Shown in pieces: positions 8,317 through 16,718 of a stretch of DNA of 64,000 bases (positions are counted from its first letter, which is position 1; the number at the start of each line of letters is the position of its first letter). The notes under the pieces were generated by a model. That model was not told where the DNA came from. It saw nothing but the letters and a program-made list of their open reading frames with translations, and searched no databases. Where the stretch lies: contig NZ_CP048815.1 of NCBI RefSeq assembly GCF_010977555.1, positions 2,472,501 through 2,536,500 of the forward strand, read 5' to 3'. Both the position numbers and the translations under genes were made by a program. Source of the DNA: Caulobacter rhizosphaerae. Lineage in GTDB: Bacteria; Pseudomonadota; Alphaproteobacteria; Caulobacterales; Caulobacteraceae.

Positions 8317-9138
8317 ATGCCGCTGAATAGCATCAACACGAACGCTGGCGCTCTGATCGCCCTGCAAAACCTGAACGCCACCAACAGCGAACTTCAGGTC
8401 ACCCAGCAGCGCATCAACACCGGCAAGAAGGTCGGTAACGCCAAGGACAACGGCGCGATCTGGGCGATGGCCAAGAACCAATCGACCACTGCCAATTCAC
8501 TGAACGCCGTGAAGGACTCGCTGCAACGCGGTCAATCGACCATCGACGTGGCCCTGGCCGCGGGCGACACGGTCACCGACCTGCTGGGCAAGATGAAGGA
8601 AAAGGCCTTGGCCGCTTCCGACACCTCGCTGAACACCGCCTCGTTCAACGCCCTGGTTTCGGACTTCGACAGCCTGCGCGACCAGATCACCAAGGCCGTC
8701 ACCAACGCCAAGTTCAACGGCGTCTCGATCGCCGACGGCTCGACCACCAAGCTGGCCTTCCTGGCCAACTCGGACGGCACCCAGTTCACCGTCAACGCCA
8801 AGACCCTGTCGCTGGCCGGCCTGGGCCTGACGGCCACCTCGTCGTTCACGACCGCCGCCGCGGCCAAGACGATGATCAACACGATCTCGACCGCCCTGGG
8901 CACGGCGACCAACAAGCTGGCCTCGCTGGGCACCAGCTCGACCGGCCTGGACACCCACCTGACCTTCGTCGGCAAGCTGCAGGACAGCCTCGACGCCGGC
9001 GTGGGCAACCTGGTCGACGCCGATCTGGCCAAGGAAAGCGCCAAGCTCCAGTCGCTGCAGACCAAGCAGCAGCTGGGCGTGCAGGCGCTGTCGATCGCCA
9101 ACCAATCGACGTCGTCGATTCTCAGCCTGTTCCGATAG
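8317..9138 (+). CDS. Flagellin (FljK/FljL type), second copy
   Basis: A 273-residue flagellin nearly identical to the one at 7178-7996 along its whole length. Differences are concentrated at residues about 35-60 and in the central variable part. It begins [20 protein letters not shown] and ends with the conserved [16 protein letters not shown] helix. An AGGAA ribosome site precedes the ATG. The pair reflects a tandem duplication, but each copy keeps its own -24/-12 promoter and terminator, so they can be expressed independently, as Caulobacter does with its six flagellins. Confidence 0.95.
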   Translation: MPLNSINTNAGALIALQNLNATNSELQVTQQRINTGKKVGNAKDNGAIWAMAKNQSTTANSLNAVKDSLQRGQSTIDVALAAGDTVTDLLGKMKEKALAASDTSLNTASFNALVSDFDSLRDQITKAVTNAKFNGVSIADGSTTKLAFLANSDGTQFTVNAKTLSLAGLGLTATSSFTTAAAAKTMINTISTALGTATNKLASLGTSSTGLDTHLTFVGKLQDSLDAGVGNLVDADLAKESAKLQSLQTKQQLGVQALSIANQSTSSILSLFR

Positions 9139-9150
9139 GAACGAAGAAGG

Positions 9151-9180
9151 AGGCGGGTCTTCGGGCCCGCCTTCGCCTTT
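9151..9180 (+). terminator. Terminator after second flagellin
   Basis: Arms AGGCGGG (9151-9157) and CCCGCCT (9166-9172) are followed by a pyrimidine-rich TCGCCTTT. It is weaker than the terminator after the first flagellin. Confidence 0.6.
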
Positions 9181-9248
9181 CTCTTGGGCTTTCGCGCAAG
9201 GGGAGGGGCCACTAGAGGCGCCGCCGCGAACCGGCCGCGATAGGAGTC

Positions 9249-9599
9249 ATGGAAAACAAAGTCGCGTTGACGCCCATCATGCCCGAGCCGTCCACGCCCG
9301 CCGTGAGCGTCGCAACGACCCTCCCGGCCCATCCCGCGGTCGGTTTCTTGTCGCCAGGGGCCCTGGGCGCCGCGCCCAAGGAGGCGGCGTCGGTGGAGAA
9401 GCCCGCGACGGCCGACGGCCCCCAGCCAGGAGACCTGCGGCTGGTGATCGAGCAGGACAGCAAGACCGGCACCTATGTCTACAAGACGGTGGATCGCCGG
9501 ACGGGCGACATCCTGCAGCAGTTTCCGCGTGAGGAGGTCCTGCGGTTCAAGCAGGCCGAGCACTACGATCCGGGCGAAGTCTTCGACGCCTTGACCTGA
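9249..9599 (+). CDS. flaG: FlaG-like flagellar protein
   Basis: A 116-residue protein with a disordered, Pro/Ala-rich first 60 residues and a compact C-terminal part. That part contains DLRLVIEQDSKTGTYVYKTV and DRRTGDILQQFPREEVLRF, the pattern of the FlaG family (VDxxTGEVIRQIPPEEVL). FlaG proteins affect filament length in several bacteria; the mechanism is unsettled. It lies between the second and third flagellins, as in other alphaproteobacterial flagellin loci. No obvious promoter was seen in the 110-bp gap, and read-through from the flagellin upstream is possible. Confidence 0.8.
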   Translation: MENKVALTPIMPEPSTPAVSVATTLPAHPAVGFLSPGALGAAPKEAASVEKPATADGPQPGDLRLVIEQDSKTGTYVYKTVDRRTGDILQQFPREEVLRFKQAEHYDPGEVFDALT

Positions 9600-9768
9600 A
9601 CGTCCGTCGAGCGGCCGTGCTCACCGCGACCTGGCGTCGCAGGTGAAACATGGTTTACGCGCGTTAACCATATTCTTACTCCCTCAGCCCCACTTTCACG
9701 GCCGACCTGCTCGGCCGCCGAATCGCGTCCCGAGCCCCACTGGCAAGAACCGCCGTTCGGAGACCGTG

Positions 9769-10608
9769 ATGACGCTGAGCGTGAACACCAATCAGCCTGC
9801 GCTGATCGCCCTGCAAAATCTGAACAAGACCAACGACGAGATGTCGGGCGTGCAGTCCCGCATCAACACGGGTCTGGCGATCTCCACCGCCAAGGACAAC
9901 GCCGCCGTCTGGTCGATCGCCCAGGATCAGCGCGCCGATCGCTCGGCCCTGAACGCGGTGAAGATGAGCCTGGACCGCGCGACCTCGATCACCGACGTGG
10001 CCCTGGCCGCCGGTGAATCGGTCTCCGACCTGCTGACCCAGATGCGCGAGAAGGTGGTCGCCGCCAAGGACACCTCGCTGTCGACCTCGTCGCGCACCGC
10101 CCTGAACGCTGACTTCCAGGGGCTGCTGAAGAACCTGACCCAGGTGATCAACAGCGCCACCTTCGACGGCGCCAACATCCTCAACGGCAGCGAGCCGACG
10201 AACATCACCTTCCTGGCCGACGCCGACGCCGCGACGGTCATCACGCTGAACCTGCAGAACCTGTCCCTGGGCGGTACGATCAACACCCTGACGGCGACCG
10301 ACAACATCAGCACCATGACCCAGGCGACGGCGGTGCTGACCCGCCTGGACACCACGATGACCGCCGTGAACCAGGCGGTCGGGTCGATCGGCTCGCAAGC
10401 CAAGCAGATCGACGCCCACAACACCTTCGTCTCCAAGCTGAACGATGTGCTCGAGACCGGCGTGGGCAATCTCGTTGATGCCGACATGGCCAAGGAAAGC
10501 GCGCGGCTGCAGGCCCTGCAGGTCAAGCAGCAACTCGGCGCCCAGGCGCTGTCGATCGCCAACCAGGCGCCGCAGATCATCCTGTCGCTGTTCAGCGGCG
10601 GCAGCTAG
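9769..10608 (+). CDS. Divergent flagellin (FljJ-like)
   Basis: A 279-residue flagellin that begins [20 protein letters not shown] and ends [19 protein letters not shown] plus a short tail. It differs clearly from the tandem pair (NQPA instead of NAGA, and a distinct central part with TFDGANILNGSEPTNITF). It most resembles the FljJ-type minor flagellin of Caulobacter, which sits at the hook-proximal end. The ATG at 9769 is chosen because homologues start M(A)LSVNTN. The best -24/-12 candidate upstream (GG at 9713-9714 with GC 10 bases later) is poor, so its promoter is uncertain. A near-palindrome with a TTAA half-site lies around 9653-9670. Confidence 0.93.
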   Translation: MTLSVNTNQPALIALQNLNKTNDEMSGVQSRINTGLAISTAKDNAAVWSIAQDQRADRSALNAVKMSLDRATSITDVALAAGESVSDLLTQMREKVVAAKDTSLSTSSRTALNADFQGLLKNLTQVINSATFDGANILNGSEPTNITFLADADAATVITLNLQNLSLGGTINTLTATDNISTMTQATAVLTRLDTTMTAVNQAVGSIGSQAKQIDAHNTFVSKLNDVLETGVGNLVDADMAKESARLQALQVKQQLGAQALSIANQAPQIILSLFSGGS

Positions 10609-10667
10609 GCTTGACGTCTTCGGCGGGCTAGACTCTCTGGCGCGACACGAGGGAGAATCGACCCGGT

Positions 10668-11222
10668 ATGATCGAGCTTCGCGATCTGAGGGACGGCGAC
10701 GAGGCGATCCTGTTCCAGTGGCGGGGCGAGCCGGAGGTCGACCGGTGGATGTCCGACGCGGCCTTTCCGAGCCGCGAGGCCCACGCCGCCTGGTTTCAGG
10801 CCCTGCGCTCCGATCCCGACATGCGCGGCTGGATGATCGTCCGCTCGGGCGAGCCCTCCGGCCTGCTGACCCTGACGGGCCTGCTCAGCCATCACCGCCG
10901 CGCCGGCTGGAACTGGTTCCTCGGCTCCGCCGAGGCGCGGGGCAGGGGCGTGGGGCGCGCCGCCCAGGTGCTGGGCCTGGATCGCGCCTTCGGCGAGCTG
11001 GGCCTGCACAAGGTGTTCGCCGAGGTCATGGCCGACAACGACGCGGCCCTGAAGGCCCAGGCGGCCTCCGGCTTTCGGCGCGAAGGCTATCTGCGCGGTC
11101 ACGTGCTCAAGGACGGCGCGCCGCGCGACGTCGTCCTGCTCGGCATCCTGGCCGAGGAATGGAGCGAGCTGCGCGGCGACGTCCGGCGGTCCCTGACCGA
11201 CGCTCACCTGATCGCCGCCTGA
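10668..11222 (+). CDS. Second PseH-like GNAT acetyltransferase
   Basis: A 184-residue GNAT protein with the same general pattern as the FlmH-like gene at 2813-3394: a DGDEAILFQWRGEPEVDRWM start, an acetyl-CoA loop EARGRGVGRAAQVLG and a C-terminal NDAALKAQAASGFRREGYLR followed by HVLKDGAPRDVVLLGIL. It lies directly after the third flagellin (60 bp) and before FlaEY, so it probably modifies the flagellin sugar or one of its precursors. Having two such genes around one flagellin locus suggests either two acylation steps or two different sugars. Ribosome site GGGAG lies about 12 bases upstream. Confidence 0.8.
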   Translation: MIELRDLRDGDEAILFQWRGEPEVDRWMSDAAFPSREAHAAWFQALRSDPDMRGWMIVRSGEPSGLLTLTGLLSHHRRAGWNWFLGSAEARGRGVGRAAQVLGLDRAFGELGLHKVFAEVMADNDAALKAQAASGFRREGYLRGHVLKDGAPRDVVLLGILAEEWSELRGDVRRSLTDAHLIAA

Positions 11223-11291
11223 TTCACACGTCTTAACGAAACGTCAGCGTTCCTCGCCGACACTCGGAATCAAGGGGCGTCGCGCGTCCCG

Positions 11292-14147
11292 ATGGGACCC
11301 GCTGTGATCACTTTCGATTCCAGTCTGCTGCTCGGCTACTACCAGGCCAAGACCGCTGGCCTGGCCGCGAACGCGACCGCGTCGACCAGCAACGTCTCGT
11401 CCTCGTCTTCCTCGACGACCAAGGCCGTGCCCAGCGCGCCCTGGACCGGCGTCGCGAGCGAGCCCAGCGACCTGGTCAAGGCCGCCCTCAACGGCCGCAA
11501 GTTCGTCGACGAGGGCGCGGCGGTCGCCGCCGCCCCGACGATTTCGGGCGACTACAAGAAGCTGTTCGCCGCCTACCAGGCGCTCAACACCCTCTCGGCC
11601 ATCGCCAATCGCTCAGACGAGAAGGGCGTGACCGACAGCGAAATCAAGCGGCTGCAGGCGGTGTTCAGCAAGGGGCTGAACGAGGTCAACAGCTACGTCC
11701 AGAATCTCAGCACCGACGGCATGCGCCTGACGACCGGCGCGGTCATGACCAGCGACAAGTCGACGGTCGGCGTGCCCAAGAGCAACTACACCTACGTCAC
11801 CAACAAGATCTACAGCGGCCAGGTCGACGACGAGGTCCCCACCTTCAAGGGCGCCGTCAGCTTCACGATGAACGTCAAGAAGTTCGGCGTCGCCACCGAC
11901 GTGGTCATGGACCTGTCCCAGATGGGCTCCACGCCGCGGACGATGGCCAATGTCGTCAGCTTCTTCAACGACAAGCTGGCCGCCGCCGGCTTCGACACCC
12001 AGTTCGCGGTCAACCGCACCGTGGGCGAGGAGCGCACCACCACCGTCAACGGCCAGACCGTCAAGCTGCCGGCCACCGGTGACGACTTCGCCCTGCAGGT
12101 GAAGGGCGACCTGACCGAGACCCTGACCTTCTCGGCCCCCGCGCCGAAGCCTGCGGTCTACATCACCACGGCGGCGGGCAACCCCGACCCCGACAAGAAC
12201 ACGACCACCGACGACGCGGTGATCGAGAACACCCTGACCAAGTACGGCCCCGGCGCGGGCGTCACGCCCGGAACCAAGGTGTTTTCCGACACGCTGGAGG
12301 GCACGGTCAGCACCGTCCACAAGACCATGACCGGGCCCGACGGCTCGCTTTACGTGTTGGCCGACGTCGACGGCGTCACCAGCACTCAGACCATCAAGGG
12401 CGACCAGGACGTCGCCCTGCTGAAGTACGACTCGTCCGGCAAGCTGCTCTACGCCCGCACCCTGGGCGCTTCCAACACCGCCACCGGCTACAACATGGCC
12501 ATCTCCGACGACGGCCAGGTGGCGATCGCCGGTTCGGTGGCCGGCGGCCTTTCCGGCGCCACCAACGGCCCGATCAATTCCGATTCCGCCGGCACGATCA
12601 CCGACAGCTTCGTCACCCTCTACGACGACAAGGGCGACGAGACCTGGACGGTGCGCCGGGGCGGCATGCTGGAGGACGAGGCCACCGCCGTGGCCTTCGG
12701 CGATGACGGCGTCGTCTATGTGGGCGGCCGCACCAAGTCGGACATTCCCGGCTCGGCCACCAACGCCTCGGCGGGCGGCTACGACAGCTACCTGACCGGC
12801 TTCGCCACCGACATCTCCGGCACGCCCAAGGCCCTGTTCACCACCCACTTCGGCAGCGAGAACGACGACACCGTCGCCGGCATCGTCGTCAACGGCGGGC
12901 AGGTGGTGGTCGCCAGCAAGGAGGGCAGCGAGGCGATGCTTCGCAGCTTCAACGTGGCGACCAGCGTCGTGACCGAGGACCGCACCTATCTGAACGACAA
13001 GGAAGTCTGGGTCACCGAACCGACCACCTACACCAAGGCGGCCACGTTCACGACCGGCGCCACCCGCGACCTGGGCACGCTGAAGGGCGGCAATATCGCC
13101 GGCCTGACGATCGACAACGGCCAGCTCTACATCGGCGGCTCGACCACCAACGGCGCCCTGGACGTCAACAACCAGACCAAGGCCGCCTCGGGCGGTTCCG
13201 ACGGCTTCGTGGCTCGGATGTCCCTGAACCTGGCCGACAAGAGCCAGGACACCCTGGCCTATTACGGCGGGACGGGCGACGACACGGTCACCGGCATGGC
13301 GGTGTCCAACGGCCAGGCCTGGCTGGTGGGGTCGGCCGGCAAGGACCTGGCGGGCCAGCCGACCGTCGGCGACAAGGACGGCTATGTCGCCCAGATCGAC
13401 GTCGCCACGGGCGCGGCGACCTGGGAGCAACGGCTGACCGGCAAGGACGGCTACGCGACCGCCACCTCGATCGCGGTCGACGCCTCCGGTTCCAGCGCGC
13501 TGGACATCTTCGGCATCCCGCGCGGCGAGATGGAGTTCACCCAGACCGACAAGATCGTCTCGGCGACGTCCGCGCGGGCGGGGGACACCTTCCAGGTCCG
13601 GACCCGGGCGCGCGGAACCCTGACCACCATCAAGATCGCCGCCGACGACACCCTCGACACCCTGGCCGACAAGATCCGCAAGGCCACGGGCTTCGCCGCC
13701 AAGGTCGAGTTCAGCAGCGTCGGCAACAATCGGACCCTGCGGATCAGCCCCTCCCAGACCACTTCCACGGTCGAGATCCTGCCCGGCAAGGGCGGCACCG
13801 ACGTGCTGGAGTCGCTGGGGCTGAAGCCGGGCATCGTGCGCAACACCAAGACCGACCACGGCCAGACCGTCTCGGCCGACGGCAAGGGGCCGATCTACGG
13901 CTTCTCGCTGGATACGGGCCTGGACCTCACCGACGACGTCGGCCGCAAGGCGGCCGTGGCGGCCATGACCAAGGCCCTGTCGGCGGTGCGCACCGCCTAT
14001 CGCGAGATGGCCGACACCGCCAACGGCGTGAAGCGGGCCGATGCGACGGCGTCCTCCGGCCATGTCGACGGCCCGGTCCCCGCCTATCTGACCAACCAGA
14101 TCGCCAACTACCAGGCGGCGCTGAACCGCCTGACCGGGGGCGGCTAG
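11292..14147 (+). CDS. flaEY: FlaEY-like flagellar protein with beta-propeller core
   Basis: A 951-residue protein whose size and place match Caulobacter FlaEY, described genetically as acting in trans on flagellin and chemotaxis gene expression. There is no signal peptide. Residues 1-180 are Ala/Ser-rich. Residues about 185-285 and 745-855 each contain a helix-strand block (MANVVSFFNDKLAAAGFDTQ and TLDTLADKIRKATGFAAKVE) resembling the repeated blocks of FliD and hook-associated proteins. Between them, residues about 330-745 hold repeats of the form G-x-LYVLADVDG, VYVGGRTKSD, LYIGGSTTNG and AWLVGSAGKD, typical of SBBP-type beta-propellers. The C-terminus ends NYQAALNRLTGGG. The domain reading suggests an exported axial or assembly protein rather than a DNA-binding regulator. 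Confidence 0.8.
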   Translation: MGPAVITFDSSLLLGYYQAKTAGLAANATASTSNVSSSSSSTTKAVPSAPWTGVASEPSDLVKAALNGRKFVDEGAAVAAAPTISGDYKKLFAAYQALNTLSAIANRSDEKGVTDSEIKRLQAVFSKGLNEVNSYVQNLSTDGMRLTTGAVMTSDKSTVGVPKSNYTYVTNKIYSGQVDDEVPTFKGAVSFTMNVKKFGVATDVVMDLSQMGSTPRTMANVVSFFNDKLAAAGFDTQFAVNRTVGEERTTTVNGQTVKLPATGDDFALQVKGDLTETLTFSAPAPKPAVYITTAAGNPDPDKNTTTDDAVIENTLTKYGPGAGVTPGTKVFSDTLEGTVSTVHKTMTGPDGSLYVLADVDGVTSTQTIKGDQDVALLKYDSSGKLLYARTLGASNTATGYNMAISDDGQVAIAGSVAGGLSGATNGPINSDSAGTITDSFVTLYDDKGDETWTVRRGGMLEDEATAVAFGDDGVVYVGGRTKSDIPGSATNASAGGYDSYLTGFATDISGTPKALFTTHFGSENDDTVAGIVVNGGQVVVASKEGSEAMLRSFNVATSVVTEDRTYLNDKEVWVTEPTTYTKAATFTTGATRDLGTLKGGNIAGLTIDNGQLYIGGSTTNGALDVNNQTKAASGGSDGFVARMSLNLADKSQDTLAYYGGTGDDTVTGMAVSNGQAWLVGSAGKDLAGQPTVGDKDGYVAQIDVATGAATWEQRLTGKDGYATATSIAVDASGSSALDIFGIPRGEMEFTQTDKIVSATSARAGDTFQVRTRARGTLTTIKIAADDTLDTLADKIRKATGFAAKVEFSSVGNNRTLRISPSQTTSTVEILPGKGGTDVLESLGLKPGIVRNTKTDHGQTVSADGKGPIYGFSLDTGLDLTDDVGRKAAVAAMTKALSAVRTAYREMADTANGVKRADATASSGHVDGPVPAYLTNQIANYQAALNRLTGGG

Positions 14148-14235
14148 GGCGCGTCAGCGCCATCCTTCGAAGGTCTCCCGAGCCTTCTTCGCGCCTGGAC
14201 TTGAAAGCGTCATCGGCGCGTCGTAGCCAGGGATC

Positions 14236-14907
14236 ATGGAACTTCTCAAAGATCGACGCGTGTTGCTGGGCGGCGGCGCGGCCCTGGCCCTGGTCGCGGG
14301 TCTCGGCATCGCCCTGGCCCTGATGCACGGCGCCAAGTCGCCGACCGAAGACCCGCCGGCTTCGCGCTCGGGCCTGATCGTCGAGACGGGGAGGGCCGAC
14401 GACACCAAGCTCGACGCCAACCGCCCCCTGCGCTGCTTCGTCGGCGGCCAGTTCGTCGGCGAAACCACCCTGGCCGAGTGCGCCAAGAAGAACGGCGTGG
14501 CGACCGGAGCCCTGGATGTCGGCGTCGATGAAACCGGGGCCCTGGCCGCCGCCGACCAGGCGGGCCTGGTGCTGACGCCGCTGCCGCCGCCCGCCGAGAC
14601 GCCCGCCGTCCCGGCGCCCGCCGCGACGCCGACCGTCTCGACCCCCGCCGTGTCCAGCGCGCCCCTGGCCGCCTGCTGGCGCTATGCCGGCGGCGAATGG
14701 CGCAAGCTGCCTGGCGAGATCACCGTCAATGCGTGCGCCCAGCAGATCTCCAGCGGCAAGTGCGAGAAGGCCGGGGGCGCCACCTACGGCCGCTGGGGCG
14801 ACGAGACCATCCGCCTGGTGCCGGGCAAGGTCGAATCCTCGTCCGACAACCGCACCTTCCATCCGATCATTGATCTGGGGCCGAGCTGCTCCGTCCCGTC
14901 CGCCTAG
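14236..14907 (+). CDS. Membrane-anchored hypothetical protein (223 aa)
   Basis: A 223-residue protein with an N-terminal membrane anchor (residues about 9-31, LLGGGAALALVAGLGIALAL), then a periplasmic part. Two small modules are joined by a Pro/Ala-rich linker (residues about 115-145). The first module (RCFVGGQFVGETTLAECAKK) and the second (CWRYAGGEWRKLPGEI, then CAQQISSGKCEK) each carry a pair of cysteines, so disulfides are likely. I do not recognise a family. The following lipoprotein gene starts 15 bp after the stop and is probably in the same operon. Its position after FlaEY could hint at an envelope role linked to the flagellum, but nothing in the sequence shows that. Confidence 0.65.
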   Translation: MELLKDRRVLLGGGAALALVAGLGIALALMHGAKSPTEDPPASRSGLIVETGRADDTKLDANRPLRCFVGGQFVGETTLAECAKKNGVATGALDVGVDETGALAAADQAGLVLTPLPPPAETPAVPAPAATPTVSTPAVSSAPLAACWRYAGGEWRKLPGEITVNACAQQISSGKCEKAGGATYGRWGDETIRLVPGKVESSSDNRTFHPIIDLGPSCSVPSA

Positions 14908-14922
14908 AGAGAGCCTCAAGCC

Positions 14923-15312
14923 ATGCGCCTTCCCGTCGTCGCCCTCTCGCTCCTCGCCGCGACCGCCGCCGTCAGCCTGACCGGCTGCGAGAAACAGACC
15001 AAGGCTCCGTTCCAGGCCGGCGTCTGCCTGCACGTGATCGAGCAGAAGGACGGCACGCTGAAGTTCAACCCTGTGGCCCAGAACGTGCCGAGCCTCGAAC
15101 TCTGCGCGGCCGAGCTGGAGGGCATGCGCCTGCGCTTCGTGCGCCTGGGCAGCCCCAATCGCGAAATGACCGGCGCCTACCAGGGCAAGTTCATCTTCCT
15201 GCAGAAGGAAGGCATCTATCTGGGCGACACCTACGAAGGGGCCCGGTTCATGTCGCTGGTCCGCACGGGCGACGGCCGCCTGGCCGTGCCGGGGGCGATG
15301 CCGGCCCAGTAG
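14923..15312 (+). CDS. Small lipoprotein (129 aa)
   Basis: A 129-residue lipoprotein with a signal peptide ending in the lipobox LTGC at residues about 19-22. The mature part has two further cysteines and no recognised domain. It starts 15 bp after the preceding membrane-anchored gene and is likely co-transcribed with it. The mature N-terminus EKQTKAP has no Asp at +2, so sorting to the outer membrane is plausible. Function unknown. Confidence 0.7.
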   Translation: MRLPVVALSLLAATAAVSLTGCEKQTKAPFQAGVCLHVIEQKDGTLKFNPVAQNVPSLELCAAELEGMRLRFVRLGSPNREMTGAYQGKFIFLQKEGIYLGDTYEGARFMSLVRTGDGRLAVPGAMPAQ

Positions 15313-15353
15313 GACGCGCCGCAAACCCGGGGATAACCCGCCTCGGTCCACAG

Positions 15354-15368
15354 GAACATTTGTGGAAC
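15354..15368 (-). promoter_or_regulatory. LexA (SOS) box upstream of ssb
   Basis: GAAC-N7-GAAC on the plus strand reads GTTC-N7-GTTC on the minus strand, the direct-repeat LexA box of alphaproteobacteria. It lies about 90 bases before the ssb start, in the promoter region, so ssb is probably induced by DNA damage. Confidence 0.75.
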
Positions 15369-15456
15369 AAAGCTTGATTTTGCCTTTAGGAACCCGTTAA
15401 CGTCCGCGCCAGATGCCGGCGCGTTGGGTCGCCGGGCGTGAACAGGAATCTTCCCC

Positions 15457-15966
15457 ATGGCGGGCAGCGTCAACAAGGTCATTCTGGTCGGCAACCTCGG
15501 CGCCGATCCCGAGATCCGCACCCTCAGCTCGGGCGACCGCGTCGCCAACCTGCGCCTGGCCACGTCGGAAACCTGGCGCGACCGCACCTCGGGCGAGCGC
15601 AAGGAAAAGACCGAGTGGCACCGCGTGGTGATCTTCAACGACAACCTGGTGAAGGTGGCCGAAAGTTATCTGCGCAAGGGCTCGACCGTCTATATCGAGG
15701 GCGCCATCCAGACCCGCAAATGGGCCGACGCCTCGGGTGTCGAGAAGTATTCGACCGAGATCGTGCTGCAGAAGTTCCGCGGCGAACTGACCATGTTGGG
15801 CGGCCGCGGCGACAACGCCGGCGCTTCGTCGGGCGGCGGCTATGACGAAGGCTACGCCGGCGGCGGTGGCGGCGGCGGCAACTTCGGCGGCGGCGCGCCG
15901 CGCAGCCAGCCCAGCGGCCCGCGCGAGAGCTTCTCAGCCGACCTGGACGACGAAATTCCGTTCTAA
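15457..15966 (+). CDS. ssb: Single-stranded DNA-binding protein
   Basis: A 169-residue SSB. Residues 5-110 form the OB fold ([40 protein letters not shown] and [15 protein letters not shown]). A Gly-rich flexible linker follows (residues about 120-150). The acidic tip DDEIPF recruits replication and repair proteins such as the clamp-loader chi/PriA/RecO types. SSB coats single strands during replication and recombination. A LexA box lies upstream and a clear terminator follows. Confidence 0.97.
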   Translation: MAGSVNKVILVGNLGADPEIRTLSSGDRVANLRLATSETWRDRTSGERKEKTEWHRVVIFNDNLVKVAESYLRKGSTVYIEGAIQTRKWADASGVEKYSTEIVLQKFRGELTMLGGRGDNAGASSGGGYDEGYAGGGGGGGNFGGGAPRSQPSGPRESFSADLDDEIPF

Positions 15967-15992
15967 TTTTCCTCAAGGACGTTGTTGTAAAC

Positions 15993-16027
15993 AAGTGGCC
16001 GATCCCTTTGGAATCGGTCACTTTTTT
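15993..16027 (+). terminator. Terminator after ssb
   Basis: Arms AAGTGGCCGAT (15993-16003) and ATCGGTCACTT (16013-16023), with one G-T pair, are followed by TTTT. Confidence 0.85.
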
Positions 16028-16333
16028 ATCGCATCTGCCCAATTCAAATTGGTCGATCTAGCGTGGGTAAAAACCCACCAGGACCGACCGTAAATGAACG
16101 GCTCCACGACTGTTCGAGTGCGTGCTGAAGGGCGGAGAGTGGTTTCCCGTCGGACATCTCGCCGACGCCGCTGGCGAAGATGCTGGCGCGCTCCTCGCGC
16201 ACGTCCTGAATTCAAAACAGGCGACGGCTATCGCTCCCGAGCTTGGCGGGCTGAGACGCTTGGCGTGATCAAGGTCTCGCCCCGAGAAGGTTCGCGCCCT
16301 GACCGGAACGTCGCCGCCGACCTTTCTCTGGAC
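16028..16333. other. Gene-poor stretch with small hairpin and possible remnant
   Basis: No convincing complete gene is visible. GTGGGT/ACCCAC arms with an AAAA loop (16063-16078) make a small hairpin. A plus-strand frame from GTG 16122 to a TGA at 16266-16268 would give 48 residues (VLKGGEWFPVGHLADAAGED onward) with ordinary protein-like composition but no ribosome site. It could be the 3' remnant of a lost gene. Confidence 0.35.
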
Positions 16334-16606
16334 TCAGGGGGCGAAGCCGTTCGCCATCCAGTCTTGATAGACCGTCAACCACGCGTCAGGCCAGGGCTGG
16401 TCGGGCGGCATCGAGCCCTTTTGCAGCACCGCGAACACGCGCCGTGCGTTGGCGTAATCCGGATACTCTGGGTCGCCGCCGGGGTCGGTCATCCAGTCGG
16501 GATTGTTCAGCCGGACGCCCATGGGGCGCATGCAGGCGATGTCGTCAGGCCGAAACATTGGCATAATGTCTTTGGCGAAACTTGGCAAAGAGGTGCGTTG
16601 GACCAT
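16334..16606 (-). CDS. Small cytochrome-like orphan protein (90 aa)
   Basis: A 90-residue minus-strand protein whose ATG at 16606 sits behind a strong AAGGAG ribosome site. The pattern SFAKDIMPMFRPDDIACMRP, then MPPDQPWPDAW and YQDWMANGFAP, is the framework I know from the end regions of c-type-cytochrome-like proteins (FRPxDIxxM ... MPxDxxWP ... FxxWxxxGxP). The CxxCH haem motif is absent. It may be a stand-alone family or a piece of a larger oxidase-linked protein. There is no signal peptide. It runs convergent to ssb. Confidence 0.65.
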   Translation of the reverse strand: MVQRTSLPSFAKDIMPMFRPDDIACMRPMGVRLNNPDWMTDPGGDPEYPDYANARRVFAVLQKGSMPPDQPWPDAWLTVYQDWMANGFAP

Positions 16607-16662
16607 TTCCCAGGTCTCCTTTCTCGGTTCGGCGCGACTTTTGAAGACGTTGAAGCGACGGA

Positions 16663-16718
16663 TAGACCGGGCCTCTGGAACGCATTCGAATAGACCGGGC
16701 CTCTGGAACGCATTCGAA
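16663..16718. repeat. 28-bp tandem direct repeat (two exact copies)
   Basis: The 28-base unit at 16663-16690 is repeated without change at 16691-16718. It begins TAGACCGGGC and ends CATTCGAA. It lies immediately upstream (about 57 bp) of the minus-strand start at 16606, within that gene's likely promoter region, so copy number could affect its expression. Recent slippage or duplication is likely since both copies are identical. Confidence 0.9.

Noticed and set aside
9653-9670. A CtrA-type TTAA-N7-TTAA site upstream of the third flagellin
   Set aside because: Only one half-site is exact and the spacing is 6, not 7; mentioned but not called as a feature.
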